Shown: positions 9,863 through 22,941, numbered from the stretch's first letter. The stretch: DNA of 64,000 bases from Ralstonia pickettii DTP0602 (GCA_000471925.1 CP006667.1:124001-188000); one strand, 5' to 3'. The notes: generated from the sequence alone by a model not told the origin. Numbers and translations: made by a program.

Positions 9863-10545
9863 CTGCAGTAACCCGTGGCCATTCCGGCCGATTCGATTGC
9901 GTGATCTTCGACTGCGACGGCGTGCTTGTCGACAGCGAGCCCATCGTCAACCGCGTGCTCAACCAGATGCTGAACGAACTCGGCATCGAGATCTCGCTGG
10001 AAGACTCCACGCGCCTGTTCCTCGGCCGCGCCGTGCGCGAGGAACTGGAGATGATCGAACGCATGCGCGGCGCGCCGCTCCCCGAGAACTGGCTGTCGAC
10101 CTGGCTCGCCCGCCGCAACGCGGTGCTGGAAGCCGAGGTCGCCGCGGTGGCGCACGTGCGCGACGCCATCGGCAAGATCGCGGCCACCGGCATGCCGGTG
10201 TGCGTGGCCTCGGGCGCGGACCGCATCAAGGTCAAGCTGCAACTGACCAAGACCGGCCTGGTCGAGCTGTTCCAGCAGGATGAGCGCGAGCATATCTTCT
10301 CCGCCACCGAAGTGGCGCGCAGCAAGCCCGCGCCCGATGTTTACCTGCTGGCGGCGCGCACCATGGGCGTGGCGCCGGGGCGCTGCGCCGTGGTGGAAGA
10401 CAGTCCGACCGGCGTGACCGCTGGCGTGGCCGCCGGCATGACGGTGTTGGGCTACGCCGAGCGCAACGATGCCGCGCTGCTGCGCGGGGCCGGCGCGCAC
10501 ACCATCTTTACCGACATGCGCGACCTGCCGGAGCTGGTGGGATGA
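9859..10545 (+). CDS. HAD-superfamily phosphatase, beta-phosphoglucomutase-like
   Basis: This 228-residue HAD hydrolase has the nucleophile motif FDCDGVLVDSE (Asp18, Asp20), motif II in VASGADR, the Lys in SKPAPDVY and the acidic motif VEDSPTGV. Such proteins hydrolyse small sugar or nucleotide phosphates, for example phosphoglycolate or 2-deoxyglucose-6-phosphate. The substrate cannot be assigned. It is coupled by four-base overlaps to genes on both sides. Confidence 0.9.
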   Translation: MTAVTRGHSGRFDCVIFDCDGVLVDSEPIVNRVLNQMLNELGIEISLEDSTRLFLGRAVREELEMIERMRGAPLPENWLSTWLARRNAVLEAEVAAVAHVRDAIGKIAATGMPVCVASGADRIKVKLQLTKTGLVELFQQDEREHIFSATEVARSKPAPDVYLLAARTMGVAPGRCAVVEDSPTGVTAGVAAGMTVLGYAERNDAALLRGAGAHTIFTDMRDLPELVG

Positions 10546-10994
10546 CCAGGGGAAAGGCGGCAGAGAACGCGGTACGCCGGCTGCCTAAGGCCGGACCGGT
10601 GCCGTGCCCGTGCGGCAGCGCGGACTATGCCGCCTGCTGCGGCCGCTTTCACCGCGGCGAAGCGCTGCCGCCCAACGCCGAGGCGCTGATGCGCTCGCGC
10701 TACAGCGCCTATGTGCTGAGCGATATGGACTGGCTGCAGCAGACCTGGCATCCGTCCACCTGCCCGGCCGATCTCTTGCCGGACACCGCCACGCGCTGGC
10801 TCGGGTTGGCGGTCAAGTCGCATGCGCAGCAGGACGACACGCATGCCGAAGTGGAATTCGTGGCGCGCTACAAGGTAGGCGGGCGCGCCATGCGGCTGCA
10901 TGAACGCAGCCGCTTTGTGCGCGAGCCGCGCGCGCCTGGCGAGGCGCCGCGCTGGCTCTATGTGGATGGCGACATGATCGGGGAGACATCATGA
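10542..10994 (+). CDS. YchJ-family SEC-C motif protein
   Basis: The 150-residue protein has an N-terminal SEC-C zinc motif (Cys22-Pro-Cys24, then ACCGRFHRGE) followed by an NTF2-like domain containing MRSRYSAYVL. This is the YchJ/UPF0225 architecture. The function of the family is unknown. The gene overlaps the HAD gene and the glutathione transferase gene by four bases each. Confidence 0.88.
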   Translation: MTRGKAAENAVRRLPKAGPVPCPCGSADYAACCGRFHRGEALPPNAEALMRSRYSAYVLSDMDWLQQTWHPSTCPADLLPDTATRWLGLAVKSHAQQDDTHAEVEFVARYKVGGRAMRLHERSRFVREPRAPGEAPRWLYVDGDMIGETS

Positions 10995-11662
10995 GCACCG
11001 AAAAGCAGAACCAGCCGGAGTACCTGCTGTATTGCTTCGCCCAGTCCGGCAACGCCTACAAGGTGGCGCTGCTGCTGGAGACGGTCGGCGTGCAGCGCGG
11101 CCAGCGCCTGTGGCAGCCGCGCTTCGTCGACTTCTTCAACGGCGAGACCCGCACCCCCGAGTACCGGGCCATCAACGTGATGGGCGAGGTGCCGGTGCTG
11201 GAGTTCGGCGGCCAGCGCCTGTCGCAGTCCGGCGTCATCCTGGAATCACTGGCCGCGCGGCTCGATGCCTACGGTCCGCGCGACGACGCTGAACGTGCCG
11301 AGGTGCTGCGCTGGCTGCTGTTCGACAACCACAAGTTCACCTCCTACACCGCTACCTACCGCTTCATGCGCAACTTCGCCAGGACGCCGGACCCGGCCGT
11401 GCTGGAGTTTTTCCGCGCGCGCTGCGAAGGCGCGTGGAACGTGCTCAATGCGCATCTGGCGGGGCGTGCCTTCGTGGTGGGCGAGCGCACCACCATCGCC
11501 GACTTCTCGCTGGCGGGCTATGTGTTCTTCGACGACGAGATCGGCGTGCACTGGCGCAAGGAGTATCCGCATATCCATGCCTGGGCGGAGCGCATGCGCG
11601 CGTTGCCGGGCTGGAAGCACCCCTATGACCTGATGCCGGGACATCCTCTCAATCGGCGGTAA
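10991..11662 (+). CDS. Glutathione S-transferase family protein
   Basis: The 223-residue protein has an N-terminal thioredoxin-like GST domain ([17 protein letters not shown] at about residues 14-30, then the cis-Pro segment MGEVPVLEF and the QSGVILE glutathione contact) and an all-helical C-terminal domain with [14 protein letters not shown]. It probably conjugates glutathione to an electrophile. It ends 23 bp before the carboxylase beta subunit and is likely cotranscribed with it. Confidence 0.9.
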   Translation: MSTEKQNQPEYLLYCFAQSGNAYKVALLLETVGVQRGQRLWQPRFVDFFNGETRTPEYRAINVMGEVPVLEFGGQRLSQSGVILESLAARLDAYGPRDDAERAEVLRWLLFDNHKFTSYTATYRFMRNFARTPDPAVLEFFRARCEGAWNVLNAHLAGRAFVVGERTTIADFSLAGYVFFDDEIGVHWRKEYPHIHAWAERMRALPGWKHPYDLMPGHPLNRR

Positions 11663-11685
11663 AAAGAAGCAGGAAGGGACAAACC

Positions 11686-13293
11686 ATGCCCACGCTGGAA
11701 ACCAAGCTCAACGCCCGCTCCGAATCGTTCAAGACCAACGCCGAGGCCATGCAGGCCGTGGTGGCCGACCTCAAGGCGAAGATCGCGAAGCTCGCGGAGG
11801 GCGGCGGCGAAGACGCGCGCAACAAGCACCTGTCGCGCGGCAAGCTGCTGCCGCGCGACCGGGTGCAGCAACTGCTCGATCCGGGCACGCCGTTCCTGGA
11901 GCTGTCGCAGCTCGCGGCCTATGACATGTACGACGATGCCGCGCCCGGCGCGGGCATCATCACCGGCATCGGCCGCGTGGCCGGGCAGGAATGCGTGATC
12001 GTCTGCAACGACGCCACCGTCAAGGGCGGCACCTACTACCCGATGACGGTCAAGAAGCACGTGCGCGCGCAGGAGATCGCCGAGCAGAACAACCTGCCCT
12101 GCATCTACTTGGTCGATTCCGGCGGCGCCAACCTGCCCAACCAGGACGACGTGTTTCCCGACCGCGACCACTTCGGCCGCATCTTCTACAACCAGGCCAA
12201 CCTGTCCAGGCAGGGTATTCCGCAGATCGCGGTGGTGATGGGTTCGTGCACCGCCGGCGGCGCCTACGTGCCGGCGATGAGCGACGAGTCCATCATCGTC
12301 AAGAACCAGGGCACCATCTTCCTGGGCGGCCCGCCGCTGGTGAAGGCCGCCACCGGCGAGGAAGTCAGCGCCGAGGACCTGGGCGGCGCCGACGTGCATA
12401 CGCGCCTGTCGGGCGTGGCCGACTACTTCGCGCAGAACGACCACCATGCGCTGTCGCTGGCGCGCAATATCGTGCAGCACCTGAACCGCCGCAAGCCGGA
12501 CCAGATCCGCCTGCACGAGCCGGTGGAGCCGCTGTACCCGGTGCAAGAGCTGTACGGTGTGATCCCCACCGACACGCGCAAGCCCTATGACGTGCGCGAG
12601 GTGATCGCGCGCCTGGTCGACGGCTCCGAGTTCGACGAGTTCAAGGCACGCTACGGCACCACGCTGGTGTGCGGCTTCGCGCGCATCTGGGGCTACCCGG
12701 TCGGCATCATCGCCAACAACGGCATCCTGTTCTCGGAGTCGGCGCTCAAGGGCGCCCACTTTATCGAGCTGTGCTGCCAGCGCAAGATCCCGCTGGTGTT
12801 CCTGCAGAACATCACCGGCTTCATGGTCGGCCGCAAGTACGAGAACGAAGGCATCGCCCGCAACGGCGCCAAGATGGTGACTGCGGTCGCGACCGCGCAG
12901 GTGCCCAAGTTTACCGTGATCATCGGCGGCTCGTTCGGCGCCGGCAACTACGGCATGTGCGGACGCGCCTATTCGCCGCGCTTCCTGTGGATGTGGCCGA
13001 ACGCGCGCATCTCGGTGATGGGCGGCGAGCAGGCCGCGAGCGTGCTGGCGACGGTGCGCCGCGACGGCATCGAGGCCAAGGGCGGCAAGTGGAGCGCGGA
13101 GGAGGAAGACGCCTTCAAGCAGCCGATCCGCGACCAGTACGAACACCAGGGCCATCCCTATTACGCCAGTGCGCGCCTGTGGGACGACGGCGTGATCGAT
13201 CCCGCGCAGACCCGCACTGTGCTGGGCCTGGGCCTGTCCGCGAGCCTGAACGCGCCGATCGAGGACATGAAGTTCGGCGTGTTCCGCATGTAA
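11686..13293 (+). CDS. liuB: Methylcrotonyl-CoA carboxylase beta subunit
   Basis: The 535-residue carboxyltransferase subunit transfers carboxyl from biotin to 3-methylcrotonyl-CoA, giving 3-methylglutaconyl-CoA. Length and motifs fit MccB rather than propionyl- or acetyl-CoA carboxylase: [45 protein letters not shown] and the C-terminal [12 protein letters not shown]. The biotin-carrying alpha subunit lies about 6.5 kb downstream, with the biotin operon between them. The first 30 residues are an acidic/basic helix usual for this subunit. Confidence 0.95.
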   Translation: MPTLETKLNARSESFKTNAEAMQAVVADLKAKIAKLAEGGGEDARNKHLSRGKLLPRDRVQQLLDPGTPFLELSQLAAYDMYDDAAPGAGIITGIGRVAGQECVIVCNDATVKGGTYYPMTVKKHVRAQEIAEQNNLPCIYLVDSGGANLPNQDDVFPDRDHFGRIFYNQANLSRQGIPQIAVVMGSCTAGGAYVPAMSDESIIVKNQGTIFLGGPPLVKAATGEEVSAEDLGGADVHTRLSGVADYFAQNDHHALSLARNIVQHLNRRKPDQIRLHEPVEPLYPVQELYGVIPTDTRKPYDVREVIARLVDGSEFDEFKARYGTTLVCGFARIWGYPVGIIANNGILFSESALKGAHFIELCCQRKIPLVFLQNITGFMVGRKYENEGIARNGAKMVTAVATAQVPKFTVIIGGSFGAGNYGMCGRAYSPRFLWMWPNARISVMGGEQAASVLATVRRDGIEAKGGKWSAEEEDAFKQPIRDQYEHQGHPYYASARLWDDGVIDPAQTRTVLGLGLSASLNAPIEDMKFGVFRM

Positions 13294-13324
13294 TCACCAC
13301 GCCGTCGCAGCCGTACCCATCACC

Positions 13325-14227
13325 ATGCGCAGTGTCGCCCGCCTGTTTCGCAGTCTTGCCCTGGTAGCGGTGCTCGCCGTGCTGCAGCCGCCGGCGGGCC
13401 ATGCGCAGTACGCCAACGGCGATGGCACGGGCAAGGCGGCGCCGCGCATGCGTTTCACCGAGCAGGTGATGATGCTGCCCAAGGCGGCGATCCCGTCGCG
13501 CATCGACCTGGAAGCCACGGTGTTCAAGCCTTCGGGCGAGGGGCCGTTCCCGCTGGTGGTGATCAACCACGGCAAGGCGCCGGGCCGGCCGTTCATGCAG
13601 GGGCGCGCGCGCTTTGCGGCGCAGAGCGCCGAGTTCCTGCGGCGCGGCTATGTGGTGGTGCTGCCGATGCGGCAGGGCTTTGCGCGCTCGGGCGGCGCCT
13701 ATGTGGGCGGCAGCTGTGACATCGAGACCAACGGCCTGATGCAGGCCGACGATGTCGTCGCCACGCTCGACTACATGGCCACGCTGCCTTACGTGGACAT
13801 GGAGCGCATCGTCGTGATCGGCCAGTCGCAGGGCGGGCTGACCACGATGGCGTTCAGCACCATCGGCTATCCCGGCGTGCGCGGCGTGGTCAACTTTGCC
13901 GGCGGGCTGCGCAACCTGAACTGCCCGGACTGGGAAGAGCGGCTGGTCGATGTCTTTGCCAGCTATGGCAGCCTGGCCCGGTACCCGTCGCTATGGGTGT
14001 ACGGCGACAACGACAGCTACTGGCCGGTGCCCTTGCCCGGCCGCTTGTTCAACGCCTTCAAGTCGCGCGCCACCGGCCCCGGGGCCAATGCGCGGATGTT
14101 CGATGTGGGCGAGTTCGGCATGGACTCGCACCGCCTGTTCAGCCAGCGCGAGGGCATCCCAGTGTGGCTGCCGGAAGTCGGCGACTTCTTCCGCTCGCTG
14201 GGGCTGCCGTTCGATAGTGGCACCTGA
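13325..14227 (+). CDS. Secreted alpha/beta hydrolase, dienelactone-hydrolase type
   Basis: The 300-residue protein has an N-terminal signal peptide (basic start, hydrophobic LALVAVLAVL, cleavage probably after GHAQ near residue 28) and an alpha/beta hydrolase fold. The nucleophile is Ser168 in GQSQGG, with the likely acid in VYGDNDSYW and His in GMDSHRLF. It is predicted to be a periplasmic esterase or peptidase-like hydrolase of unknown substrate. It lies 31 bp after liuB and 39 bp before liuC, so it is an odd passenger in the leucine operon. Confidence 0.85.
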   Translation: MRSVARLFRSLALVAVLAVLQPPAGHAQYANGDGTGKAAPRMRFTEQVMMLPKAAIPSRIDLEATVFKPSGEGPFPLVVINHGKAPGRPFMQGRARFAAQSAEFLRRGYVVVLPMRQGFARSGGAYVGGSCDIETNGLMQADDVVATLDYMATLPYVDMERIVVIGQSQGGLTTMAFSTIGYPGVRGVVNFAGGLRNLNCPDWEERLVDVFASYGSLARYPSLWVYGDNDSYWPVPLPGRLFNAFKSRATGPGANARMFDVGEFGMDSHRLFSQREGIPVWLPEVGDFFRSLGLPFDSGT

Positions 14228-14266
14228 GCGGCACCCCCGATAACTATCTGTCTACGGAGACGAACC

Positions 14267-15055
14267 ATGGAATTCACCACCCTGACTGTCAATATCGCCA
14301 GCCACGTCGCCACCGTCACGCTGAACCGGCCTGACGTGCGCAATGCGTTCAACGAGACCGTGATCGCCGAGCTGACCGGGGCCTTCCGCGCCCTCGGCGA
14401 CATGGACGAAGTGCGCGCCGTCGTGCTAGCCGGAAATGGTCCCGCCTTCTGTGCCGGCGCCGACCTGAACTGGATGAAGAAGATGGCCGGCTACTCCGAC
14501 GACCAGAACCGCGCCGATGCGCTGACGCTGGCGCAGATGCTGCACACCATCTGGTCCTGCCCGCGTCCCGTGATCGCACGCATCCAGGGCGACACCTACG
14601 CCGGCGGCATGGGGCTGGTGGCCGCGTGCGATATCGCGGTGGCGGCCGAGCACGCGCATTTCTGCCTGTCCGAGGCGCGCTTGGGCCTGCTGCCCGCCAC
14701 CATCAGCCCGTATGTGATCCGTGCGATGGGCGAGCAGGCGGCGCGCCGCTATTTCATCACTGCGGAGCGCTTCGATGCGGCCGAGGCGCTGCGGCTGGGG
14801 TTCGTGCATGCGGTGGTGCCGGCGGAGGGGCTCGATGCCAAGGTCAGCGAGCTGGCTACGGCGCTGGTCGCCAACAGTCCCAATGCCGTGCGCGAGAGCA
14901 AGCGGCTGGTGCAGGACGTGTCGGGGCGGGTGATCGACAACGACCTGCTGGCGGATACGGCGGACCGGATTGCGAAGATCCGGGCGTCGGCAGAGGGGCG
15001 GGAAGGCGTGAAGTCGTTTTTGGAGAAGCGTACGCCGTCGTGGCGGCCGGCTTGA
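14267..15055 (+). CDS. liuC: Methylglutaconyl-CoA hydratase (enoyl-CoA hydratase family)
   Basis: This 262-residue crotonase-fold enzyme has oxyanion-hole segments FCAGADLNWM and TYAGGMGLVAACD and the SEARLGLLPATISPYV region. In this context the best substrate is 3-methylglutaconyl-CoA, which it would hydrate to HMG-CoA for the lyase encoded at 22992. General enoyl-CoA hydratases share the fold, so the specific call depends on its place between the carboxylase subunits. It starts 39 bp after the hydrolase gene with a GGAGA ribosome site. Confidence 0.9.
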   Translation: MEFTTLTVNIASHVATVTLNRPDVRNAFNETVIAELTGAFRALGDMDEVRAVVLAGNGPAFCAGADLNWMKKMAGYSDDQNRADALTLAQMLHTIWSCPRPVIARIQGDTYAGGMGLVAACDIAVAAEHAHFCLSEARLGLLPATISPYVIRAMGEQAARRYFITAERFDAAEALRLGFVHAVVPAEGLDAKVSELATALVANSPNAVRESKRLVQDVSGRVIDNDLLADTADRIAKIRASAEGREGVKSFLEKRTPSWRPA

Positions 15056-15083
15056 GGATGGCGCTTAGCTTGCGGGGTGTTTG

Positions 15084-15113
15084 CTCCCCTCGCCCGCGCG
15101 CGGGAGAGGGGAG
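15084..15113. repeat. REP-like palindrome, copy 2
   Basis: A 30-bp inverted repeat with one mismatch has outer arms CTCCCCTC and GAGGGGAG around a GC-rich centre. It lies 28 bp after liuC, in the gap before bioA, and shares the CTCTCCC/GGGAGAG core with the copies at 7180 and 26116. Confidence 0.7.
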
Positions 15114-15363
15114 TCCCGCAGCAGCATGCGAAAGCGTGCCGCACTGAAAAAAAGACTTGCGTGGAGATCGCAGCACGCTAGCGACAAGAGGGCCGCTTCA
15201 CCCCCGTAACATCCATCAAGTCCAGCTAAACCACCGCTAACGCAAAAATCCCGCCGCCATTGCCAACATCCAGGAGACATTCCTAACATGACCCTCCCCA
15301 ACCAGTCCGCCTTCGTCGCACTGCCCGGCCCAGCCGGCAGCGCCACGCACACGGACGGTCAAC

Positions 15364-15380
15364 AAAGGAGGGCTACCTTG
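15364..15380 (+). promoter_or_regulatory. Strong ribosome binding site before an internal TTG of bioA
   Basis: AAAGGAGG, a near-perfect match to the 16S anti-Shine-Dalgarno sequence, stands six bases before an in-frame TTG at 15378. It favours translation of bioA from TTG rather than from the upstream ATG at 15288. Confidence 0.65.
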
Positions 15381-16793
15381 GATCACCTGTCCCTTTCCCC
15401 AGGCAGCGACGCGCAGGCCCTGGGCCAGCGCAGCCGCAACGCGGTCTGGCACCCCTGCACGCGCCTGCGCCCCGACGACGACGCCGTACCGCTGGCGATC
15501 GTGCGCGGCGAAGGCCCGTGGCTGCATGACGCCAGCGGCCGCCGTTATTTCGACGCCACCAGCTCGTGGTGGGTCAACCTGTTTGGCCACGCCAACCCGC
15601 GCATCAACGCCGCGCTGGCAAGCCAGCTGGAGACGCTCGAACACGTGATGCTCGCCGGCTGCACCCACGCACCAGCGGTCGAACTGGCCGAGCGCCTGTC
15701 CGCACTGACCGGCGGCGCGCTCGGTAATGTCTTCTATGCCTCGGACGGGGCCTCGGCCGTCGAGATCGCGCTGAAGATGAGCTTTCACTACTGGCGCAAC
15801 ACCGGCCTGCCGGCCAAGCGCGAGTTTGTCTGCCTGCGCCACGGCTACCACGGTGAAACCGTGGGCGCGCTCGCCGTGACCGACGTGGAGGTCTTCCGCG
15901 ACGCCTACGACGCGCTGATCCGCCGCGCGCACGTGGTGATGTCGCCCGACGCACGCCAGGCCGCGCCCGGCGAGTCGGCGGCGGATGTTGCCGCCCGTGC
16001 GCTGGCGGAACTGGAAGCGCTGCTGCGAGAACGCGCCGGCCAGATTGCCGCGCTGATCGTCGAGCCGCTGGTGCAGGGCGCCGCCGGCATGGCGATGTAT
16101 GATCCGTCCTACCTCGACGGCGCACGCGCGCTGTGCGACCGCTACCGGGTCCACCTGATTGCCGACGAGATCGCGGTCGGCTGCGGCCGCACCGGCACCT
16201 TCTTCGCGTGGGAACAGTCGCGCGCCGCGGCCGAGGACATGGCGGTGCTGCCCGCGCACCTGTGGCCCGACTTCCTGTGCCTGTCCAAGGGCATCAGCGG
16301 CGGCTACCTGCCGCTGTCGCTGGTGTTGTCGCGCCCGGAGATCCAGCGCGCCTTCGTCGCCGACGAGCTGGCGCGCAGCTTCCTGCATTCGCATTCCTAT
16401 ACCGGTAACCCGCTGGCCTGCCGCGCCGCGCTGGCCACGCTCGACCTGTTCGCGCAGGACGACGTGCTCGCGCGCAACCGCGAACGTGCGCAGTGGCTGG
16501 CCGAGGCGATGTCCACCCTGGCCGCCGACCCGCGCCTGCGGCACGTGCGCCAGCGGGGCCTGATCTGGGCCGCCGATGTGCGCGATGACGCCGCGGGCGC
16601 TGACTTTGCCTCGCGCTTCCACCACGCCGCGCGTGCGCGCGAGCTGCTGGTGCGCCCGATCGGCAATACGCTGTACGTGATGCCGCCCTACGTTTTCGAT
16701 GCCGCGCAGGCGCGCTGGCTGGGCGAGCAACTGCTGGCCGCGCTCGACGATGTGACCACGCTGGTGAACGGGGAGGTGCGCCATGCTGCTTGA
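15378..16793 (+). CDS. bioA: Adenosylmethionine-8-amino-7-oxononanoate aminotransferase
   Basis: This class III PLP aminotransferase converts KAPA to DAPA with S-adenosylmethionine as amino donor. Counting from the TTG start, the PLP lysine is Lys304 (LSKGISGG); [10 protein letters not shown] and [10 protein letters not shown] are BioA hallmarks. The frame is also open from an ATG at 15288 with a weaker AGGAGA eleven bases upstream, which would add 30 residues without homology. The TTG start gives 471 residues, near the family norm. The stop overlaps bioF by 11 bases, so bioA-F-D-B forms an operon. Confidence 0.93.
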   Translation: MDHLSLSPGSDAQALGQRSRNAVWHPCTRLRPDDDAVPLAIVRGEGPWLHDASGRRYFDATSSWWVNLFGHANPRINAALASQLETLEHVMLAGCTHAPAVELAERLSALTGGALGNVFYASDGASAVEIALKMSFHYWRNTGLPAKREFVCLRHGYHGETVGALAVTDVEVFRDAYDALIRRAHVVMSPDARQAAPGESAADVAARALAELEALLRERAGQIAALIVEPLVQGAAGMAMYDPSYLDGARALCDRYRVHLIADEIAVGCGRTGTFFAWEQSRAAAEDMAVLPAHLWPDFLCLSKGISGGYLPLSLVLSRPEIQRAFVADELARSFLHSHSYTGNPLACRAALATLDLFAQDDVLARNRERAQWLAEAMSTLAADPRLRHVRQRGLIWAADVRDDAAGADFASRFHHAARARELLVRPIGNTLYVMPPYVFDAAQARWLGEQLLAALDDVTTLVNGEVRHAA

Positions 16794-18000
16794 ACAACTG
16801 AAGCGGGCTGCCGAGCAACGCCACGCGCTGGCCCTGACGCGCCGCCGCCGCATCGCGCACACCGCGTGCGCGCCGCACCAGGCCGTGGGCGAAGTGAAAG
16901 AGGCGCGGCCGGAATCGCTGCTGACCTTCTGCAGCAACGACTACATGGGGCTGGCCAACCATCCCGACGTGATCGCCGCGCTGGCCGAAGGCGCGCATCG
17001 CTATGGCGCGGGCAGCGGCGCCTCGCACCTGGTCAGCGGCCATTCGCTGGCGCATGCGCAGCTCGAAGCGGAACTGGCGCGCTGGTTCGCGCCGCATATC
17101 CCGCACGCGCGCACGCTGTATTTCTGCACCGGCTACATGGCCAACATGGCGGTGCTGACCGCGCTGGGCGCGGCGGACGCGACGCTGTTCTGCGAATCGC
17201 TCAACCATGCCTCGCTGATCGACGGCGCCCGGCTGGCGCGCGCGGACGTGCAGCGCTACCCGCACTGCGATACCGCCGCGCTGGAAGCCCTGCTGGCGGC
17301 CAGCACCAGCGAACGCAAGCTGATCGTCACCGACAGCGTGTTCAGCATGGACGGCGACGTCGCACCGCTGCGCGAACTGCTGGCGCTGGCCGACCGCTAT
17401 GACGCGTGGATCATCGTCGACGATGCGCACGGCTTCGGCGTGCTGGGCGAGCAGGGCCGCGGCGTGCTGGAGGCGCTGGGGCTCTCGTCCGAGCGCTTTA
17501 TCTATATCGGCACGCTCGGCAAGGCCGCGGGCGTGGCGGGGGCGTTCGTCGCCGCGCACGAGACCATCATCGAGCACCTGGTCAACACCGCGCGGCCATA
17601 TATCTACACCACGGCCGCGCCGCCGGCGGTCGCGCATGCATTGCTGACCAGCCTGGCGATCATCGAAGGCGAAGAGGGCAGGCAACGCCGCGCCCAACTG
17701 ACGCGCTGCATCGCCATGCTGCGCGGCGGGCTGGCGCAACTGGCCGCGATCGCGGGCTGGACGCTCGGCGATAGCGAGACTGCGATCCAGCCGCTGATCG
17801 TCGGCGACAACGGCGCCGCGCTCGCGCTGTCGGCAACGCTGGAGGGCGACGGCATCCGCGTCGGCGCGATCCGCCCGCCGACGGTGCCCGAGGGCACGGC
17901 GCGGCTGCGTATCACGCTGTCGGCCTCGCACACCGAAGCCGACGTGCAGCGCCTGCTGGATGTACTGAGCGCCGCGGTGGCGCAGCGGGAGGCGGCATGA
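16783..18000 (+). CDS. bioF: 8-amino-7-oxononanoate synthase
   Basis: The 405-residue alpha-oxoamine synthase condenses pimeloyl thioester with alanine to give KAPA, the first committed ring-precursor step of biotin synthesis. The PLP lysine is Lys247 ([13 protein letters not shown]); [23 protein letters not shown] and the aspartate motif [11 protein letters not shown] are all present. It overlaps bioA by 11 bases and bioD by four. Confidence 0.95.
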   Translation: MLLEQLKRAAEQRHALALTRRRRIAHTACAPHQAVGEVKEARPESLLTFCSNDYMGLANHPDVIAALAEGAHRYGAGSGASHLVSGHSLAHAQLEAELARWFAPHIPHARTLYFCTGYMANMAVLTALGAADATLFCESLNHASLIDGARLARADVQRYPHCDTAALEALLAASTSERKLIVTDSVFSMDGDVAPLRELLALADRYDAWIIVDDAHGFGVLGEQGRGVLEALGLSSERFIYIGTLGKAAGVAGAFVAAHETIIEHLVNTARPYIYTTAAPPAVAHALLTSLAIIEGEEGRQRRAQLTRCIAMLRGGLAQLAAIAGWTLGDSETAIQPLIVGDNGAALALSATLEGDGIRVGAIRPPTVPEGTARLRITLSASHTEADVQRLLDVLSAAVAQREAA

Positions 18001-18731
18001 CAGCACGCCAGCCTTTCGCCTGCTTTGTCACTGGCACCGATACCGGCGTCGGCAAGACCCACGCCAGCGCCACGCTGCTGCACGCGTTGAACGCCGCCGG
18101 CTACCGCACCGCGGGCATGAAGCCCGTGGCCAGCGGCAGCGAATGGCGCGACGGCCACTGGCACAACGATGACGTGGCGCAGCTGCGCGCCGCCAGCTCG
18201 GTGACGGTGCCGCTTGGCCATACCTGTCCGTTCCTGCTGCGCACGCCGTGCTCGCCGCACCTCGCCGCCGCGCAGGAGGGTGTGCGCATTACACGCGCAC
18301 CGATCCGCGAAGCGTTCGACGCGCTGCGCCACCAGGCCGAGGCCGTGGTGGTGGAGGGCGTGGGCGGTTTCCACGTGCCACTGGATGTCGGCGCGGTGCG
18401 CTGGAGCACCGCCGACCTGGCGGTCATGCTCGGCCTGCCGGTCGTGATGGTGGTCGGCATCCGGCTTGGCTGCCTGAACCACGCCGTGCTGACCGCCCAG
18501 GCCATCCGAGCGCGCGGCCTCAACCTGGCCGGCTGGATCGCCAACCGGGTCGACCCGGACATGCTGCTCGCCGACGAGAACATCGCCACTTTGCATGCGT
18601 CGCTGGACGCGCCATGCCTGGGTGAACTGCCCTGGCAACAGGAACCCGCCGCTGCCGCTTCCAGGCTCGATCTCGCGCCGCTGCTTGCCGCCAATCAATA
18701 CCAAGCCGAGGCCGCTGGCCTCGCCGCCTGA
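17997..18731 (+). CDS. bioD: Dethiobiotin synthetase
   Basis: The 244-residue ATP-dependent enzyme carboxylates DAPA to dethiobiotin. The P-loop [11 protein letters not shown] (residues 13-23), MKPVASG and [11 protein letters not shown] match the family. It is coupled to bioF by a four-base overlap and lies 20 bp before bioB. Confidence 0.95.
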   Translation: MTARQPFACFVTGTDTGVGKTHASATLLHALNAAGYRTAGMKPVASGSEWRDGHWHNDDVAQLRAASSVTVPLGHTCPFLLRTPCSPHLAAAQEGVRITRAPIREAFDALRHQAEAVVVEGVGGFHVPLDVGAVRWSTADLAVMLGLPVVMVVGIRLGCLNHAVLTAQAIRARGLNLAGWIANRVDPDMLLADENIATLHASLDAPCLGELPWQQEPAAAASRLDLAPLLAANQYQAEAAGLAA

Positions 18732-18751
18732 ACCAGAATTCGAATCCAATC

Positions 18752-19774
18752 ATGACCCAAGCTCACACCGTTACCACCGTTTCCGTTGACGCCCTGCGCC
18801 AGACCGCGCGCTCGCATGCCCTGCCCGATGACGCCGAGTGGCGCGTCGATGACGTGGCCGCACTGTTCGCGCTGCCGTTCAACGACCTGCTGTTCCGCGC
18901 CCAGCAAGTGCATCGCGAGAACTTCGACGCTAACACCGTGCAGCTGTCCACGCTGCTGTCGATCAAGACCGGCGGCTGCGAGGAGGATTGTGGCTACTGC
19001 CCGCAGAGCGCGCACCACGATGCCGGCGTCAAGGCCGAGAAGCTGATGGCGCTGGACGAGGTGCTCGACGCCGCGCGTGCGGCCAAGGCCAACGGCGCCA
19101 CGCGCTTCTGCATGGGCGCCGCCTGGCGCAGCCCGAAGGACCGCCACCTGGAACCTGTGATGGACATGGTCCGCGAGGTGAAGGCCATGGGCCTGGAAAC
19201 CTGCGTGACGCTGGGCATGCTCAAGGCCGAACAGGCGCAGCAACTCAAGGAAGCCGGCCTCGACTACTACAACCACAACCTGGATACCTCGCCGGAGTTT
19301 TACGGGAAGATCATCACCACGCGCACCTACCAGGACCGGCTCGACACCATCGGCCATGTGCGTGACGCCGGCATCAACGTCTGCTGCGGCGGCATCGTCG
19401 GCATGGGCGAGGCGCGCGAGGCGCGCGCCGGGCTGATCGCGCAGCTGGCCAATATGGACCCGTACCCGGAGTCGGTACCCATCAACAACCTGGTGCAGGT
19501 CGAAGGCACGCCGCTGGCCGGCACCGAAGCGCTGGACCCGTTCGAGTTCGTCCGCACCATCGCCGTGGCCCGCATCACCATGCCGCGTGCGATGGTGCGC
19601 CTGTCCGCCGGCCGCGAGGCCATGGACGAAGCGTTGCAGGCGCTGTGCTTCATGGCCGGCGCCAATTCTATTTTCTACGGCGAAAAGCTGCTGACCACCG
19701 GCAATCCGCAGGCCGACCGCGATCGCGCCCTGCTGGCCCGCCTCGATATCCGCGCAGAGGGTTACGCGGGATGA
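18752..19774 (+). CDS. bioB: Biotin synthase
   Basis: This 340-residue radical-SAM enzyme inserts sulfur into dethiobiotin. The [4Fe-4S] ligands are Cys76, Cys80 and Cys83 ([13 protein letters not shown]); the region [14 protein letters not shown] and the [2Fe-2S] cysteines further along are present. It is the last gene of bioAFDB. The next gene, 73 bp downstream, encodes the subunit that carries the biotin. Confidence 0.96.
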   Translation: MTQAHTVTTVSVDALRQTARSHALPDDAEWRVDDVAALFALPFNDLLFRAQQVHRENFDANTVQLSTLLSIKTGGCEEDCGYCPQSAHHDAGVKAEKLMALDEVLDAARAAKANGATRFCMGAAWRSPKDRHLEPVMDMVREVKAMGLETCVTLGMLKAEQAQQLKEAGLDYYNHNLDTSPEFYGKIITTRTYQDRLDTIGHVRDAGINVCCGGIVGMGEAREARAGLIAQLANMDPYPESVPINNLVQVEGTPLAGTEALDPFEFVRTIAVARITMPRAMVRLSAGREAMDEALQALCFMAGANSIFYGEKLLTTGNPQADRDRALLARLDIRAEGYAG

Positions 19775-19847
19775 CAAGGTAGGAGATAGCCCGCTGGACA
19801 GCTCGCCGCCGTAAGATCCCAATAACAGGGATAACAAGGAGGGAGCC

Positions 19848-21866
<2,019 letters not shown>

Positions 21867-21999
21867 GTCTGCCCATGGGGGCCGGGATCGCCGAGCGCGG
21901 TCCCGCGCCGTCCATGGCGGTTGGCGTGCGTCAACGCCAACCCCATTACTCTGCCAGAATAGCTGTTTACCCCACCACCAGAATCCCCCTGGAGACAAA

Positions 22000-22941
22000 A
22001 TGAAGTTGCAGTTGTACGTCCCTGACGGCCGCTATGATCCGTGGATCGAAGGCTTCGCCGAAGCACTCCCCGAAGCCGAATGCGTGACGTGGGAGGGCAG
22101 CCGTGGCGAACCAGCCGACTACGCCGTGGTCTGGCGCCCGCCGGTGGAAATGCTGCGTGGCCGTACCGACCTGAAGGCGGTATTCAACCTCGGGGCCGGT
22201 GTCGACGGCATCCTGCGCCTGCGCGACGAAGCGCCGGATGCGTTGCCTGCCGGCGTACCGATCGTGCGGCTCGACGATGCCGGCATGGCCGCGCAGATGG
22301 CCGAGTACGTCACCCACGCCGCGCTGCGCTATTTCCGCAAGCTCGATGCCTATGAAGCGCAGCAACGCGCCGGCACCTGGAAATTCCTCAAGCCGCACCG
22401 CCGCGCCGACTTCACCATCGGCGTGATGGGCGTGGGCACGCTGGGCACGCATATCGCCCGCGCGCTGGCGGGCTTCGGCTTCCCGGTGCGTGGCTGGAGC
22501 CGCACCGCGCGCGCCATCGAAGGCGTAAGCGGTTTCTATGGCGATGCCGGCCAGGCGCCGTTCCTCGACGGCCTGCGCGTGCTGGTCAATGTGCTGCCGC
22601 TGACACCGCAGACCGAGAACATCCTGAACGCAGGGCTGTTCGCGCGGCTGGCGCAGGGCGCGTATGTGATCAACGTGGCGCGCGGCCAGCACCTGGTCGA
22701 AGAGGACCTGTTGGCCGCGGTCCAATCGGGACAGATCGGTGGTGCCACGCTCGACGTGTTCCGCACCGAGCCGCTGCCGGCGGAGCACCCGTTCTGGCAG
22801 GAGCCGCGCATCACCATCACGCCGCATATCTCGGCGCTGACGCTGCGCGAGGACAGCATCACCCAGATCGCCGGCAAGATTCGCGCAATGCGCGCGGGCC
22901 AGCCGATCGCGGGCGTGGTCGACGTGCAGCGCGGCTACTGA
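22000..22941 (+). CDS. Glyoxylate/hydroxypyruvate reductase A-type D-2-hydroxyacid dehydrogenase
   Basis: The 313-residue NAD(P)H-dependent 2-hydroxyacid dehydrogenase has the dinucleotide fold MGVGTLGTHIA, the catalytic Arg region INVARGQHLVEEDLL, and the Glu/His pair in FRTEPLPAEHPF and ITITPHIS. It is closest to GhrA, which reduces glyoxylate and hydroxypyruvate. Its place between liuD and the HMG-CoA lyase gene has no clear role in leucine degradation. Confidence 0.88.
   Translation: MKLQLYVPDGRYDPWIEGFAEALPEAECVTWEGSRGEPADYAVVWRPPVEMLRGRTDLKAVFNLGAGVDGILRLRDEAPDALPAGVPIVRLDDAGMAAQMAEYVTHAALRYFRKLDAYEAQQRAGTWKFLKPHRRADFTIGVMGVGTLGTHIARALAGFGFPVRGWSRTARAIEGVSGFYGDAGQAPFLDGLRVLVNVLPLTPQTENILNAGLFARLAQGAYVINVARGQHLVEEDLLAAVQSGQIGGATLDVFRTEPLPAEHPFWQEPRITITPHISALTLREDSITQIAGKIRAMRAGQPIAGVVDVQRGY

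Noticed and set aside
15056..15377. A biotin-responsive (BirA) operator before bioA
   Set aside because: The gap was checked for the long interrupted palindrome typical of BirA sites; only the REP-like repeat was found, and no BirA-type sequence can be supported.
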